From: Hermodice carunculata
Taxonomy: Eukaryota > Annelida > Polychaeta > Eunicida > Amphinomidae
NCBI GenBank assembly: GCA_964020975.1
Contig: CAXHWN010002465.1
Span: forward strand, 1,050,001-1,114,000
DNA length: 64,000 bases
Reading direction: 5' to 3'
Below are positions 25,521 through 38,519 of this stretch, piece by piece (the first letter of the stretch is position 1; each line of letters opens with the position of its first letter). A program made the translations under genes and the position numbers. The notes below the pieces were generated by a model that was given only the letters and a program-made list of their open reading frames with translations, made no database searches and was not told where the DNA came from.

Positions 25521-26881
25521 CCAGCACACAAAAAGTAGGTAAGGACTTTGTGTCTGGAATGCCGGCCACTAAGAGCGAGGGTGGGCACATTGATTTGCTT
25601 AAGTCGATTTTTATTTAAAAGAAAAAACAAAATATTGATGCCAATGCAAATCATGTGAAAAAAAAAATATAATGGATTATTTCACTGTTTTGTATTTTGG
25701 TGGATTGAAGACGCTAATGCGATGTATCGGCAAGGGTACTAAATGCCGCAGGTTAAGATCAATTAGGAATAGGCATATGAAAGACCACGGTACGTGCAAA
25801 GGGAAACCTTTGGTGTCTTTGACTATTGATGCCATTACGAGTTGTAACACAATGATGTTGATTCCAACAACTTAACAGTAACACTCATGTACACAAATTC
25901 AGAAATGCCACATAATCACATTTACTGAGAGGAAACCGGTGCAAGGAAAGCAGATTTATATTTTCTTCATATTCTGGGGAACCTTTTCAAGGGGCCGTCT
26001 GTAAAGCTCTTTTGTATTATGATATTTAGAAAATCCATTTTTTTTTAACAGAACAGGGAATATTTAGCATCAATGTACAATACAGCCATGCGTTGAGTTT
26101 AAAAAATGTCAGTTTTGATGAAAATTTGGCAGCTAAGGAAATTATGGTTTTTGGCCAAATACCCACATGGTTTTTGTATTTGCAACAGTCTGGCAGTCAT
26201 ACTTGGGTCTGCTAGGCAATGGTAAATGATCAAGCTGCTCGTTGGTTTGGGATAACAATAGCCCAGTGGGCTGGGGAGAGACAGTGGACCAGTGGGCCAG
26301 GGAGAGAACAGTCGGCGCTCCTAATCTGTTATTTCAGAGACTAAAACCAGCTTTTTGGACACCACAAGTTTGTGATCTTCTCCCAGATAAAAACTTCAAA
26401 AGTTCCTTTTTGAACATATATTAAAAAGATATATTTTGACAACACACCAAAAGTATGGTATTATAAGAGTACTTCTCACAAGACAAGTATCAACCAGAGG
26501 GAGTGAGTTCATTTTCCACAATGGCCAGTTTACCACAACAAGAGAGCTAATCAGACCTGAATCAAATTTTCTCCCAATTCTAATTTTCGTCCGACTTCTC
26601 AGAGGTTTTCAAGAGATCGCTCGTAAGTGGTTCAACTGATTTTGATGAAATGAAAGGCCATTAAAAATAAACATTGTTGCCTAAAAGCAGTGTGTATAGC
26701 TTGTAAATATTTTTAATTTTTCGTTGGGTTTTTTTTTTTTGATTTTGAATGACAAAAAGCAAAATATTCAAGCACTGCCTGTTTATAAACAAAAAAAATG
26801 TTCCTTTTGCTTATAAAGCAATTAAAAAAAACCAAAAGCTGCCAAAGATTTATTACACCAAATTTGAAGATTGTTTGTAAA
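25521..26881. other. Non-coding stretch with a short tandem repeat
   Basis: CAGTGGGCTGGGGAGAGACA is followed by CAGTGGGCCAGGGAGAGAAC at about 26263-26313, a two-copy 29-bp repeat. No gene was recognised. Confidence 0.4.
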
Positions 26882-27008
<127 letters not shown>

Positions 27009-28055
27009 TGTACTACATCAAAAAAATTAAAAAAGCGAGAGAGAATGATGTTTTTTTTCTTCACATTATAAAAAATTATTTATATCTAAAAAAATGTATG
27101 GTTGGGGGTGGTGGTAAAGGCATTATTTTAGAAAGGAGAGTAGAATAAGATAGCACGACACTATATTCACCGAGCTGTAGAGACGGCCTAATTAAAAACA
27201 CTAGGCATTCGGAAAATGAACAATGTTAGACACCTTTAGTCAATCTTGGGAAAAAAAGATTGCAAACATTGATTTTGAAGCCACTTATGTTGTCCCACGA
27301 AGTATTGAATCTTGCTCTCACTGATAGTCATTTTGAAAAAGACTCTGTTTTACACTGGTATTGACTAAATTTAGGCAATTTTTTCTCTTGACATTTTTTA
27401 CAGAAATTAACATTTACAAGAATGAAAACTTAAGCTTAATCCCATCATTTATTTGATTTTCATTCTAGAAGAAATAAAAGGAACAAAAGAAGAAATCAAT
27501 GAAAGAAACAGGCAAGAATGAAAAAAGTAGTGAATATTTGGCCAAGATTGGCAGGGTGCAAAGAGCCCATGGGCAAATAAAAGGTAATGGCGTTAGGTGG
27601 TTGGTGAGTTGCTATAACGGTAATACGGTCCTTTTTGTGTATGTTATTACATTCGTCAATATGCTTCCTAACAAGGATAACTATGATGAAACTGTGATCC
27701 CCTAACTCTTTAGTTGTAATCATAGAAGTCTTTAAAACTAAATTAACGATACTATTTTTGTATTTCTTGTAAACATGCCTTTCGTTCAAGCAGTGCTTAT
27801 CGGGCTTGGCAGGGATATGTTATGGTTTGACATTCACTTGAATTACTGTCCTTTGGAGGTTTTTTTTTTTTTATTTTTGTCTTTTTGGGGGGGGGGGGAT
27901 TTTTTTTGAAGGGACAAAGAGACAGAACATTAGGGTTTAGCTAATAAAAATATTTAAATACAACTTTTATGTGTACCATGGTAAAACATAATAGAATATA
28001 CACAATATATGAAAAATGCACAAATGAGGGCGGGAAGTTGTAAGAAATAGAAAAT

Positions 28056-28206
28056 TAGAAATGAATCAATACGAGACAACAAGGGGTTAGTGGGATATAA
28101 AATGTATTCCACTCCTGCGGCCAAACTGCCTGAGCAGCCAGTCCACCTAAGAATTTATACCAGCCATGGTATGGCATGTGACCAGCTGTTTTCAGTTCTG
28201 CATAAT
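28056..28206 (-). CDS. Possible terminal exon of an unidentified gene
   Basis: On the minus strand an acceptor with a good pyrimidine tract (TTATTTCATATTATGCAG) near 28206 is followed by an open frame of about 49 codons. It reads LKTAGHMPYHGWYKFLGG and then QAVWPQEWNTFYIPLTPCC before a stop. I do not recognise the protein. It could also be chance or part of an unclassified repeat. Confidence 0.25.
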
Positions 28207-28680
28207 ATGAAATAAAGAGAGGAAGATTATTGAAATGACAGTTTATGAATTGGAGCATGTGTCTATTTTGTGCACGTAGTGTACCATGGCGTTAACTTTG
28301 GCGTGTATGTCTATGACATGCCCTAGTTTCGTCTTAGCTTACGTTGTGTCTGGAAAGTTTTTTCTGTTGCTGTGAATGACACATAGAGACACAAAAGCAA
28401 AAACCTATATGCATGTTGCATGGCTGGTTTACAAAGTTATCAAAATGAATGCTTTCATCTTGAGCATTTTGTCATCAATTTTTAATGTATAACTATTGGA
28501 TAAAACTGTTTTTTCTGATTACTTTGTTCCATGATCAACACGAATAGTCACATTTAAATGGGTATTCTTGGCAATAAAAAAGAAAGCTAAAGTGTAAATC
28601 AACCATTATAACAGCATATAGTGAGCCAAATGAAATTTTGGAGAAACCAAAAGTTTGTGGCTCAGCATTTTACTTACCGA

Positions 28681-28764
28681 AAGTCCACTCGGATGACAAG
28701 TTCCGCTCAGATCAGCACCTTTGATACGACAGAAATGGGGGAGGAACAAGTCGTAAAGTCCCCT
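28681..28764 (-). CDS. Possible internal exon of an unidentified gene
   Basis: On the minus strand an acceptor TTTGCGTGCAG is followed by an open stretch reading GLYDLFLPHFCRIKGADLSG and then TCHPSGLS, ending at a consensus donor GTAAGT near 28680. Both splice signals are strong and the stretch is cysteine-containing. I do not recognise the family. A link to the exon-like stretch at 28.1 kb is not shown. Confidence 0.3.
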
Positions 28765-28973
28765 GCACGCAAAGTTAGTGGAAAGTCACTTTGGCCAAAG
28801 TGCGCATCACCGTGTCCGTAGCCTGGAAAGGATCATAATGGTGGCACTTAGTGAAGTCTAGATCAGCGGGACGCCTTTCAAAAGTCAAAAACAAAAAAGT
28901 TCTGTTGCAGCAGAAAAAAAGGCTATTCCCATTCAAGTATGCAATGAGAGATGTTATCAGTTATATATCAAAA

Positions 28974-29046
28974 CAAAAAACACACACACACAAAAATAAA
29001 AAAAAAAAAAAAAAAGCAAACAAAAAAAACAAACAAACAAAAAACA
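28974..29046 (+). repeat. A-rich low-complexity tract
   Basis: About 70 bases of A with scattered C, the complement of the T/G tracts elsewhere. Confidence 0.9.
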
Positions 29047-30089
29047 ATGACAATTGATTTTACATCGCCTTTTGTACGGAAGGGAATTCTGATTTACACA
29101 AATTTGTGGGATAAGATTGAAAAATTTTTTTCTTACACTGGAATCATTTTGCTTAAACATTTTTCATTGGTAATATGAATGGTGAGAAGGCAAATCCTAT
29201 TTCCCCCTCTCTAGAATCATTTAAATAATGCAATCCTACATACTGTCATCATGTTGGTAAATACAAATATATTTTCAATGTTAATAGTAGTTATTCGTTT
29301 TCAAACCCATTGAAATGCTCATCTATTTCTTTTATTACATACTGATAAAATTGACAAAAGGTTGTTAAAACACAAGACCTTTGATGTAGATTTGAAAAAG
29401 AAACTGCACAGTTGGGTAGGGAAACATGAATACGCACGTCTCAGCAGCAGAGGAACTTTCGTATCGCATACATAAAAGAAAGTCCATCTGCTCCTGACGT
29501 ATACATAGGATTGGCCGTGTGTAGAAATATTGATTGTTCCAATCTCTGACATACATTGAGTATTGTAGGATAAAAAGGAACTGAAAAAAAAAAGAAAAAA
29601 AAACAGTGTGAGCACAAGGCGATTTTGATATTCTAAAGTGATATGGTGAGAATTTCACAGTAGGTTTTTTACCATATCTTTTAAAAGATCTCGACTGTTC
29701 CTGGAAGTTTGGTTTGGACCAAACAAGACAAAAACTGTACGTCAAGATCCCAAATGATTTTAATAACATTGTTTAATTTATATAATGTAATTGATGGTTA
29801 AATGCAAAACAAAATTATTAAATATCATTATTCATTGATAGGGCATTGTATTCAAATTAACACCATAACAAAGGGCATAAATGGCACGGTTGGAGGCTCG
29901 AAAGGAAACAGAGACTTGTAACTAGGAGATAAAAAAGAACATTATAAGATTAAAAACAAAAACAAAAAAACACTAGGTTTTCACAAATAAGCCTCTTTAC
30001 CAGTGTGAGGTTGGCAGTAGACTTGGATGGCTTTTTTTCCCCAAGGAGTACAATACATATATAAAGATACCGCATATCGAAGTTAAAAT
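29047..30089. other. Non-coding stretch with open minus-strand frames, nothing recognised
   Basis: Two overlapping open frames on the minus strand at 29319-29769 have no family resemblance and no clear splice frame. Confidence 0.3.
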
Positions 30090-30725
30090 ATCACAGAGCC
30101 ACCTTTTGAATAAATTAAGGTCTGGAGTCGCGAGAAGTGTCCCTATGCAATTTCAAAGCAATTGGCTTGGCGGTTTGGAGTAGAAGATTTGGGAAGAATT
30201 TTCCAGAAAATGAAGTAAAAATATCATGATGATAATAATAATAAATATCCAAAAAATACAGGAGCGTAACTATTGAAAAAATAATAATAAAATAAAACAT
30301 GTGGAAGAGAGCCACCTTAGGTACGTCCCCTCCTTTGATTCTATAAAAAGAATCTGTTTGACGGTTTCAGAAGTAGAAAAAAACGTGAATTCCCTTTGCA
30401 ATTCACATTGACTTAAATAATAATCAATAGGAATGCATTCATCAACCAAGACAAACCAAAGTTGAAAACAGAAATTTTAAACATCATCAATCCAGATTAT
30501 CATCACCTGATGAACAGGTTTGCTTACCCTTTCCACTAGCTACATCTCCACCAACTCTCCATACAATTTGAGGTACAGTTTTAGAGAACTCCAAAATACA
30601 AAATTGCCCCCATCCCCGAAATTTGTAGCGCCAACTTTTGATTAAAATTAGGGTTTTGGGAGTTCATATAAATATGTAAATGTAATTTCGAAACAATTGG
30701 CTTGGCGGTTTTCCAGAAAAAAAAT
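30090..30725 (+). repeat. Copy of the 'CAAGTTTGAAGTAAAT' dispersed repeat
   Basis: It has the same module order as 22.1-23.66 kb: a GTCCCTATGCAATTTCAAAG module with AAGCAATTGGCTTGGCGGTT, an ATCCAAAAAATACAGGAGCG module, an AGAGCCACCTTAGGTACGTC module, ACTTAAATAATAATCAATAG, then CACCTGATGAACAG with CTTTCCACTAG. It is about 640 bp and diverged. Confidence 0.7.
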
Positions 30726-32992
30726 ATTGGAGACTTACATCTTGAATATTATAGACTCTGCTCTACCCTTTCCCCTTAAGCTGGCCAAAACAGGCTGGTG
30801 GTCTCATGTTGTTTGCTTCAACGTTTTGAACTAATTTCAACAGAAAGAAAAGTTGGTAGAATTGTAGATGGCACCTCTCAAGATAAAATGACCCAGGTGA
30901 ACAGCTTTTCCCTGCAAGGCTTCGGCACTTATAAATGATAAACTTTAATTTGATTGTAAGTGTACGTTTCAATGGGTTGGCTTTGACAAAGAAAACGAGC
31001 CAAAGATCATTCAAATTAATTTAACTCAAGATTCACACTTTCAAAGCCTAAGGGATCAAGGTCATCAGATTCGTATAGCCCTTGATAGAGTACATATTGC
31101 TTAAAACCGTATCAACCTCCTACTTCCTTTGTTGGGGCTTTCGTCTATCTATTACTCCGTCAACAATGATTGAACTACATTGCGTAACCTTTCATTTTAA
31201 TCTAGCCTCAACTCTCTCTTGTGTAAATGATGTTACCCTTGGAATTCCCTGCTTACCACACAGCAACATCTCATTTAGATAAGAAACGAAAATATAAACT
31301 AGAAAATATGAGATCTGATACCTTCTTAAAAAAGTTTCAAACAGAACTTGTGCAATACTTAAGGTCCAAATTAGCTAATACCGCCAGTAGCCGCTATGGC
31401 GCTATGGTCATTCCCGGGTACACCTTGCGGCAGGTTAGGTTACTTCAATAAAGCAGCCATATTGCGTCATAGTTACAGTACAGGGAAAAGACATCCCAAA
31501 GTTGATCGTTATTTTCCACCGTATAACGGGAGTACTCATCATCTTCAATGACAGTTTACAATTTAAAAGTTCCTGACTGTACGTCAGACACAAGAAAAGT
31601 GAGCAAATTGGATAAATACCCCTAGATGCAAGGCGTATCTTTACACAATTTTCTACCAAAGACAGACAAACATGAATGAGAGGAATGGCTAAATATGGTG
31701 AGAAAAACAAAAGATGATGAACCAGGCAAATTTGCCACTTTTGTTGAAGATATTTTGTTGGGGGTAAAGGTCCGACACTACAACACCCAGTACCCACGTT
31801 ATTTCCGTAAAACAACTGGAAAACTACAGACAAATAATAAACAACAAAGCCATGGCAGAACCGGGAAACCGTGAGCGACCTACCCAGGAACAGAAAAAGG
31901 CCAGTTGCCAATTGGAGAGTGTGGTGTGATCGCTGCGTTGCAGCAGTTGCTCACAGGACTAGGTAACTTGGACCAAAGGTATTGTTAAAGACCTAGAGAC
32001 CGAGGAAAAACTTGGCCAAATAAAGGAAATGGGTGATTTAGCTCATTTCATCATCGCTTAATTGAATTTCCTTTGGTACACGTTGGTGAAAAATTAATGT
32101 GCCGTTTGGCATACAAATTAAAATATATGGGTCCGTAGAAGTGATGGTATTAAATATCAAAGCAGCTGGCCATATGGCCGGCTAGGAACAGATGAACTTA
32201 AGGTCACACATCAATAGCTAGTAGGTCTACGTCTGCTATAGAGCATCTACTAAAATACATATGTAAATACACATTTTTTCAAGGGCAGAGTTGTGTAGTC
32301 CCCATTACATCACATGTTGATGCTACCACAGAATGAGATGTACACTTTATCTGCACAACCAATAATATGATTTTATATTAATTCTAAATACTTTTATCAG
32401 CTTTTATTTTTTCTAAGTATGCATTGATCATTGTTTAATTTTTTATACAACCCATGTCTCACCAGTAAGAGACCGAATGTGGATCACACATAAACTTAAC
32501 ATATTACTGTGGCTATAAATTGGCTATATTCACAGCTGTGCAGTGACAGCTTCTGTTTCGAATTATTTTCAGATAAGTTGCAAATTACAATGTATATTAA
32601 TTAAAGGCAATTCCAAACCCATGCCGTGAAGTCACCGCATGTGCATTTCACAAAGCCCGGAGTGGGTAGTGAAGCCACCCATCATTTCTAGTCAATGGAG
32701 CTGCATAATAAAAGCAAGGTGCTTATTAACACATCATGTCTGTATTCAATTACCAAATTGTAATATTTCCATATAAGGACAACAGAAGGCACCCATTCGG
32801 TGGCACGTAATACAGCAACGGGCTCGTAAATCCCCCCCCCCCCCCTTCATTTTGTTTATGCAGAGGCATACAGCTTAATTTCCATATATGTGTATACAAA
32901 CGCAATAGCAATTCTAAATAACACACTGAGTCAATCATGTGAGTCATCTTAATTTTTCTCGAATCGTACCATAACGTATCTGTTCATGCACA
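30726..32992. other. Non-coding stretch, nothing firmly recognised
   Basis: A 158-codon open frame on the minus strand at 31435-31911 has no recognisable motif and no evidence of being a gene. A C run lies near 32831-32845. Confidence 0.3.
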
Positions 32993-33078
32993 AGGCCACT
33001 ATACGACTGTACACTTAAAAGACAATCATCGTGGTTAGGCCGCTATATGACTCTACACTAAAAAGACAATCATCGTGG
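32993..33078 (+). repeat. 44-bp tandem duplication
   Basis: AGGCC(A/G)CTATA(C/T)GACT followed by AAAGACAATCATCGTGG occurs twice, at 32993-33034 and 33037-33078. Confidence 0.9.
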
Positions 33079-35256
33079 AGTATTAAGCATACAGTGAAAT
33101 TTCCGTGGAGGGTCAAGGTCGCTAAGTGTCCACAGCCTCAATCATTGTCAAACCGCCTTATAATCTTGACTCAAGCTGTTGAAACGTATGATATCAAGTG
33201 TACTTCAGGATTCTTTTAATACAAATACATTGTTATAATTTATGCCACACAACAGAAGTATCGAAATTAATTCTTAAAAAGTCCAGGGTGGAAACTCATT
33301 GGTTGACAATAGAACACCTATCCAGTAAAAAAGTTTAGAAAATCATATAATTATCCATTTTAAATGACATTACACGCCTTCAAATTCTATGACAGGAACT
33401 TTGAAATCAGTAGATCCTAATTTGTAGTGTACATTAGTTAACACAAGCCTTATCCCATTTTAGGCCTAACCTTAGCTCGTGCCAAGTAATTTTGGCAGTC
33501 ATTTTGATTCTGGGATTGGCCAATCTCCCCTACCATGGATGTACTCTAGTACATTTATTCATGTAGGTAGAGTCTCCAATTAAGACGACCTCCAAAAAGA
33601 GACGGAAGCGAAGATGTATGCTGCACGACAGCGTTGCTGACAGAGAATTGGTGGTGCATTTTGATGTACAGATATATTAAGCAAGTAGTACAATGTTAGG
33701 ATATACAACTGCCTTTGTAACAAATTAAACGGAAAAAAAGAGGAAAGAACATCAATTTTCAAGCTGTTTTAGCAAATGTCCAAGTTACCCAAGGCCTAAA
33801 CAAATAAATATGTGGTTCCGGTAGCCGGACACACCTTATTAAAAAGGCCCAACCCTAAAAATTAACAGAACACACACACACACAAAAAAAGAAAAAAAAA
33901 TAGGCTGCCCCTCCCTAATAAGTACTAATCGACCCAGGCCAGTGCTATAAATTCAGGCAGAGACCCAAATGGCCCAAAATAGTCCGGGTTTTTTCAGTGG
34001 CCCAAATTTGATCTGCAAGGCAAAAGGGGTCTGGGGCCAGCATACAAAATGCTGCATTCTGGGGAGTTTCGATTATCTTGCCTTCACATGGTTGACGAAA
34101 TTACAACATTTTAGTTATAATTGTACTTACTTGGATGTTTTCCTCAAATTGTACAAAAATCTAATGAAAATTAGCAAAAAATAAAAACATCGCCATGTTA
34201 TCAATTAAGATAAGACATATTTTGTATTCATACATGTAAGGGTTTAGAGACTTTTTGCTCACATATTATGTTTATTAATTCGGGGAAAATTAACAGATAA
34301 ATTATCACGCATTTAGTAAGTTGTGTGTTTTCTCTGCAAAAGCAAGCAGAAAAAATACATTAAGATTATCACTAGGCCTGAATGTACTTACCTTTTATCA
34401 CTGAATGTTGATTGATAATATTTTATGCAAAAATATGCCAGGATGGTGTAATATAATTGCTGAAAGCACACCAAACTATGATACATGAAATGTGAGTGCT
34501 AAATGCCTTGGGAATCATGCCTTGGCTTATTTCCATGGTGGACCACAGCATGAAAATAGCAGAAATGCAAGTATGAAATCGAAAAAAAAATATTAAGTTG
34601 CCTTGCACAGGTTTGTTGCTGAAATGCTTTAATTATTTATAATTTACAAGATATACCCTGGCAGGTTCTGCATGGCAATAGGTATAATCATGGTACAGTG
34701 GTATCTGCAATTTCCGACCCTGGTCGCCACCTGGTCAAAACGACCAGATTTCCTTGGCATGGGCACTTTTGCAATGTTAAATGACTTAACGGCCAAGACC
34801 ACAGTGCTCTACGATTGCAGCAGCAAATTTACATTCCTTGAATCATTTTCTCAATTAACTTCTTCACATTAGAAACATTTTATTTTTTATTTATTTTTTT
34901 ACTTTTTTTTGGCATAAATTTTGGAGCATTGTCAAGAACTGTGAGTCGAAATTTTGCTACAATGCTCCAGTTAGAGAGCCTTACACCAGCTGCAACACGC
35001 GACCGACCAGCAAAATCACTCCACAAACAACCAACCGTAAAAACACGGTCATTCAAATCAACTGTAACCAAGTTGTAACACAAAGTTAACAGAAAAGCTT
35101 ACCAACGTGTGTCGTTATTTTGCAGTATAGTCAACTCGACCACAATATTTTATTTCAGCTTGTCTGGACGATCAACTTGGGCCGGGGCAAAAGCATAGCT
35201 GCTGCATATAGAGCCACAATGGGTGCAGTATCGGTACTTAATATCACTGTGGGTCC
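33079..35256. other. Non-coding stretch with open frames of unknown meaning
   Basis: Open stretches at 34672-34872 (plus; QFPTLVATWSKRPDFLGMG) and 34880-35083 (minus; DLNDRVFTVGCLWSDFAGR) look protein-like but match no family I know and lack clear splice borders. Confidence 0.3.
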
Positions 35257-35740
35257 TGGTGTCTGTTCTCCGAGTTACCAGAGCAAATGGTCGTCAACGG
35301 ATTTTTAAATATGACTTTAAATCTGAACTTTAATCTGCCCGCTCAGTTGTTTCTGAAGCAGAAATTATCATTAGCTACAAATCCCAATGCAACACGAAGG
35401 CATGCATGCACACACCTTGAGTGCCATTTTAAACATGGCGCAATGCATTGTGGGAAAGGAAAATTACAGTGAATCGTGGCCACGTGTTTTCAGCACGGTT
35501 CCAGGTTTCCGTTCTCCGAGTTACCAGGGCAAACAGTCATTAAAATACTTTTAAAACATGACTTACTATCTTAACTTTAATCTGCCTGCTCGGTTGTGTC
35601 TGAAGCAGTTATAATTGCTAGTTACAGATCCAAATGCGACACCACATGCTCGATCGCCATTTTGAACATTACAAATTCAATGCATTGAGTGTGGGACGTT
35701 TGATTTGGATATCAAAGTGAATCGCAGCCACACCAAATAT
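35257..35740 (+). repeat. 246-bp tandem duplication
   Basis: Unit 1 begins near 35257 and unit 2 near 35503. Shared phrases in order are GTTCTCCGAGTTACCAG, AACTTTAATCTGCC, GTTGTTTCTGAAGCAG / GTTGTGTCTGAAGCAG, then a CGCCATTTT-like site, AATGCATTG and GTGAATCG. The copies are diverged by short insertions and substitutions. Confidence 0.85.
35422..35456 (+). promoter_or_regulatory. YY1-like and ZNF143-like site cluster
   Basis: GCCATTTTAAACATGGCG followed by AATGCATTGTGGGAAA resembles YY1 sites (GCCAT and ATGGCG) next to the 'GCATTGTGGGA' half of a ZNF143/Staf site. The duplicate at about 35650-35690 is degraded. No gene start was identified nearby, so any promoter role is inference. Confidence 0.25.
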
Positions 35741-36117
35741 ATCATTTTTGATGCTCTGAAATAATTGCAAAATATATACTTTTGGTTTCATTGATGTAAC
35801 CCTCTTCTCAACCCAACACTGCAAGATCTTCCTAATGCTCATTTACAAATTATTGGCATTGGGTGCCGAACTCACTATTCCCCAATAGCAGCCAAGTCGA
35901 TTGGCTATTTTGAATAAGTAGCACCCAAAATATGTGTGTAATTAGTGTTAAGGGAAGATTGATTTTCGATTGAATGTAATGTACAATATATAATGGGACT
36001 TTTCCAGAGTGAGCATTACCTGAAAATGAAAATACGACAAACAGTGACCAGTAGTAGGTCTCAGAATTAGGATTTTGTATCAGACAGTGAAGTAGCCCTG
36101 AGGCAATGAAATAAGGG

Positions 36118-36190
36118 TCAGCAATAGGCTGAGTGGTAAGCACCCCACTGCGTCAAGGACGAAGCTCAGTGGAGAAGGTTGCCCCGACAG
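36118..36190 (+). mobile_element. Possible tRNA-derived SINE head
   Basis: TAGGCTGAGTGGTAAGC is close to a polymerase III box A. The box B expected about 40 bases on is only weakly matched (GAAGGTTGCCCCGAC). No tail was recognised. Confidence 0.22.
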
Positions 36191-36517
36191 TGGATACATG
36201 TCTGAAACGTACTGGTGAGTTTTTATATAAGTGGCAAACATTAAGGTCTGAATTTTAAGACAATAGAAATTCTCAGTTTTTTCAAGAAACATCACTAAAC
36301 TTTGTAGGAATATTATGTTAAGTAGGCAAAAAGACTCCCAAAAAGTGTCGTAATTTTTGGTGTCACCTGCAAAGATACTGATACCAAAATCTGTTGCAAA
36401 CACCAAACAAGATTTTGAGAAAGAATTAGGTTATGATATCAAACGTACCAAACTTGTGTATCATATGGAATTTTAACACAATTTGAGCACATTGTGTGCT
36501 ACAAATCGCACGGGAAT

Positions 36518-36519
<2 letters not shown>

Positions 36520-36605
<86 letters not shown>

Positions 36606-36695
36606 CAAATATATACATATATATGTATATACATATATATACAAATATATACATATATATGTATATACATATATATGTATATATGTATATACATA

Positions 36696-36758
<63 letters not shown>
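36520..36758 (+). repeat. (TA)n with TACATATATG variants
   Basis: About 240 bases of TA repeat with an internal block of TACATA and ACAAATATA variants. All frames are open as artefacts. Confidence 0.98.
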
Positions 36759-36761
<3 letters not shown>

Positions 36762-36883
36762 TGACTACGTTTTGAAACAAGAGACTTTTCTTTCAACAAA
36801 ATTAAGGTTTGCATTAAAAGAACAGCAAAATTGAGTGGATGTAGATTATATACTTATTTATTTATATATAAAATATGAATACA

Positions 36884-36967
36884 TATATATGTACATACAC
36901 ACGTACGCAGACAAGCACACACACACACACACGCACGCACACACACACACACACATATATATATATA
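36884..36967 (+). repeat. (CA)n compound microsatellite
   Basis: CA repeats with GTACGCAG-type interruptions, ending in TA. Confidence 0.93.
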
Positions 36968-37135
36968 GAGCATATTTTCCTGTCATGGTAAGTAAGGATC
37001 AGATTAAGTCATGCATCACGCAAAGGTTTGCTATATTTGTATGTGACCTAGTTCTCCTTTCATTTTCTTGTGTGGCAAGTCTGGACATTGTGCATTGGCA
37101 CGGTGCTAAGTACCAGTTTTATGGAGGTCACTTCG

Positions 37136-37221
37136 TTTTTTTTTTTTTTTTTTGTTTTTTGTTTTTGTTTTTTTTGTTTTTGTTTTTGTTTGTTTGTTTG
37201 TTTTTGTTTTTGTTTTTCTTT
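37136..37221 (+). repeat. T-rich tract with scattered G
   Basis: About 85 bases of the TTTTTG type. Confidence 0.95.
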
Positions 37222-37599
37222 AAACGATGCATGATACGAATGGACGGATAGGAGATATGCTGATATTTTTCATGGTGTGTGTCAAATCACTCTGGACAAA
37301 GGAAACTGACTTGAGGTAGATGATCGATGTTAAAACTGATTTAATTTTTTCCAGAAACATAGAAACTGGTCCTCACACTGCTGTATCAAGCCCAATGCCA
37401 TGGATATATTGCAAAATAAAACGGTGTCGAGAATTGACACATGCATATTTTTTCACTTTCATTTTTTATTATTTTCTTGTGCATACCTGCGTCATACTAA
37501 GGGGTTGGGAATTCTCATTATGTTGTTTGCGTAGATCCTTTTGCCAGAGCAGATGGGCTAGGCATGTATATTTTCCATAGCTTGCTGCACCTATACATG

Positions 37600-37862
37600 T
37601 TGACAACCCCTATCCGTAAAAATTCAAAATGTCTTGTGGTAAATGCTTGTATATAGTTAAATACGCCTGGGAATTCGACAACTTTTGCAGAGAAACTGTT
37701 CAATGCATTGAATGTTACATCCATCATGGAGGTAGATAAACTTCATGCTTTCACATAGAACTTAGTAGGAATACACACCTCTAGTTCGCAAGAATTTTGC
37801 CTACCGGGTTGTTTATTCAGCCATATACACCTAAAATTGCTCATTGTGACCTCTCCTATTGG
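37600..37862 (+). repeat. Dispersed repeat, copy A (copy B at 58085-58350)
   Basis: Shared order with copy B: GTGGTAAATG(C/G)TTG, AACTTTTGC, TTGAATG, AATACACAC(C/T)TCTAG, TTCAGCCA(A/T)ATACA, AATTGCT, CTCTCCTA. The family is unknown. Confidence 0.65.
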
Positions 37863-37972
37863 CTTTTACCGTTTCAAATACATTGGGTTTTGGTGACTTG
37901 TACACTGATGATTGTATGCCAAAAACGCTCAGAAGTATTTCACATGAAATAGAGGACACAGATAATCCGGTA

Positions 37973-37975
37973 GCA

Positions 37976-38066
<91 letters not shown>
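37973..38066 (+). repeat. (AT)n microsatellite
   Basis: About 94 bases of nearly pure AT. Confidence 0.98.
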
Positions 38067-38068
<2 letters not shown>

Positions 38069-38519
38069 ATTAGTGGAGCACGACTTTCAACCTGACTCTG
38101 TATCTTGTGTTGAACACCAACGAATTCGTAAGTTTGAAATTAATTGGCAGTATAATACGGCATTCTGGTGGCACCACCGTTGCTGTCAAGACTATAGCTC
38201 ATGCTGTAATGCGGGTTCAATGCAATGGATTTATGGGTATTACATGTGTTTGACTACATCATATAGTTATGTCTGTGTGCGAATACAGACATTCTCTTTT
38301 CCCAGAGTTCTTTTTCTTTCTTTCCTTCTTTCTGTTTTTTCTTTACTACCAAATTTTCTTGGCCAACACTATTACTACTCAGAAACTTCAAACTTGCATG
38401 ATTATAGGTCTATACATGGATTTGTGCCTTTTAATAAAGAAGAGAAAATATGTTGAAGATTATGCACATTAGGAGCATTTGCAATTTTAAATCTTGAGTA
38501 TCTCCAAAACTATTATAGG

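Noticed and set aside
31435-31911. 158-codon open frame on the minus strand
   Set aside because: No motif, no conserved-looking composition and no splice or promoter signal. It is probably chance.
35850-36406. Overlapping minus-strand open frames
   Set aside because: No motif, and they cross a tRNA-like SINE candidate.
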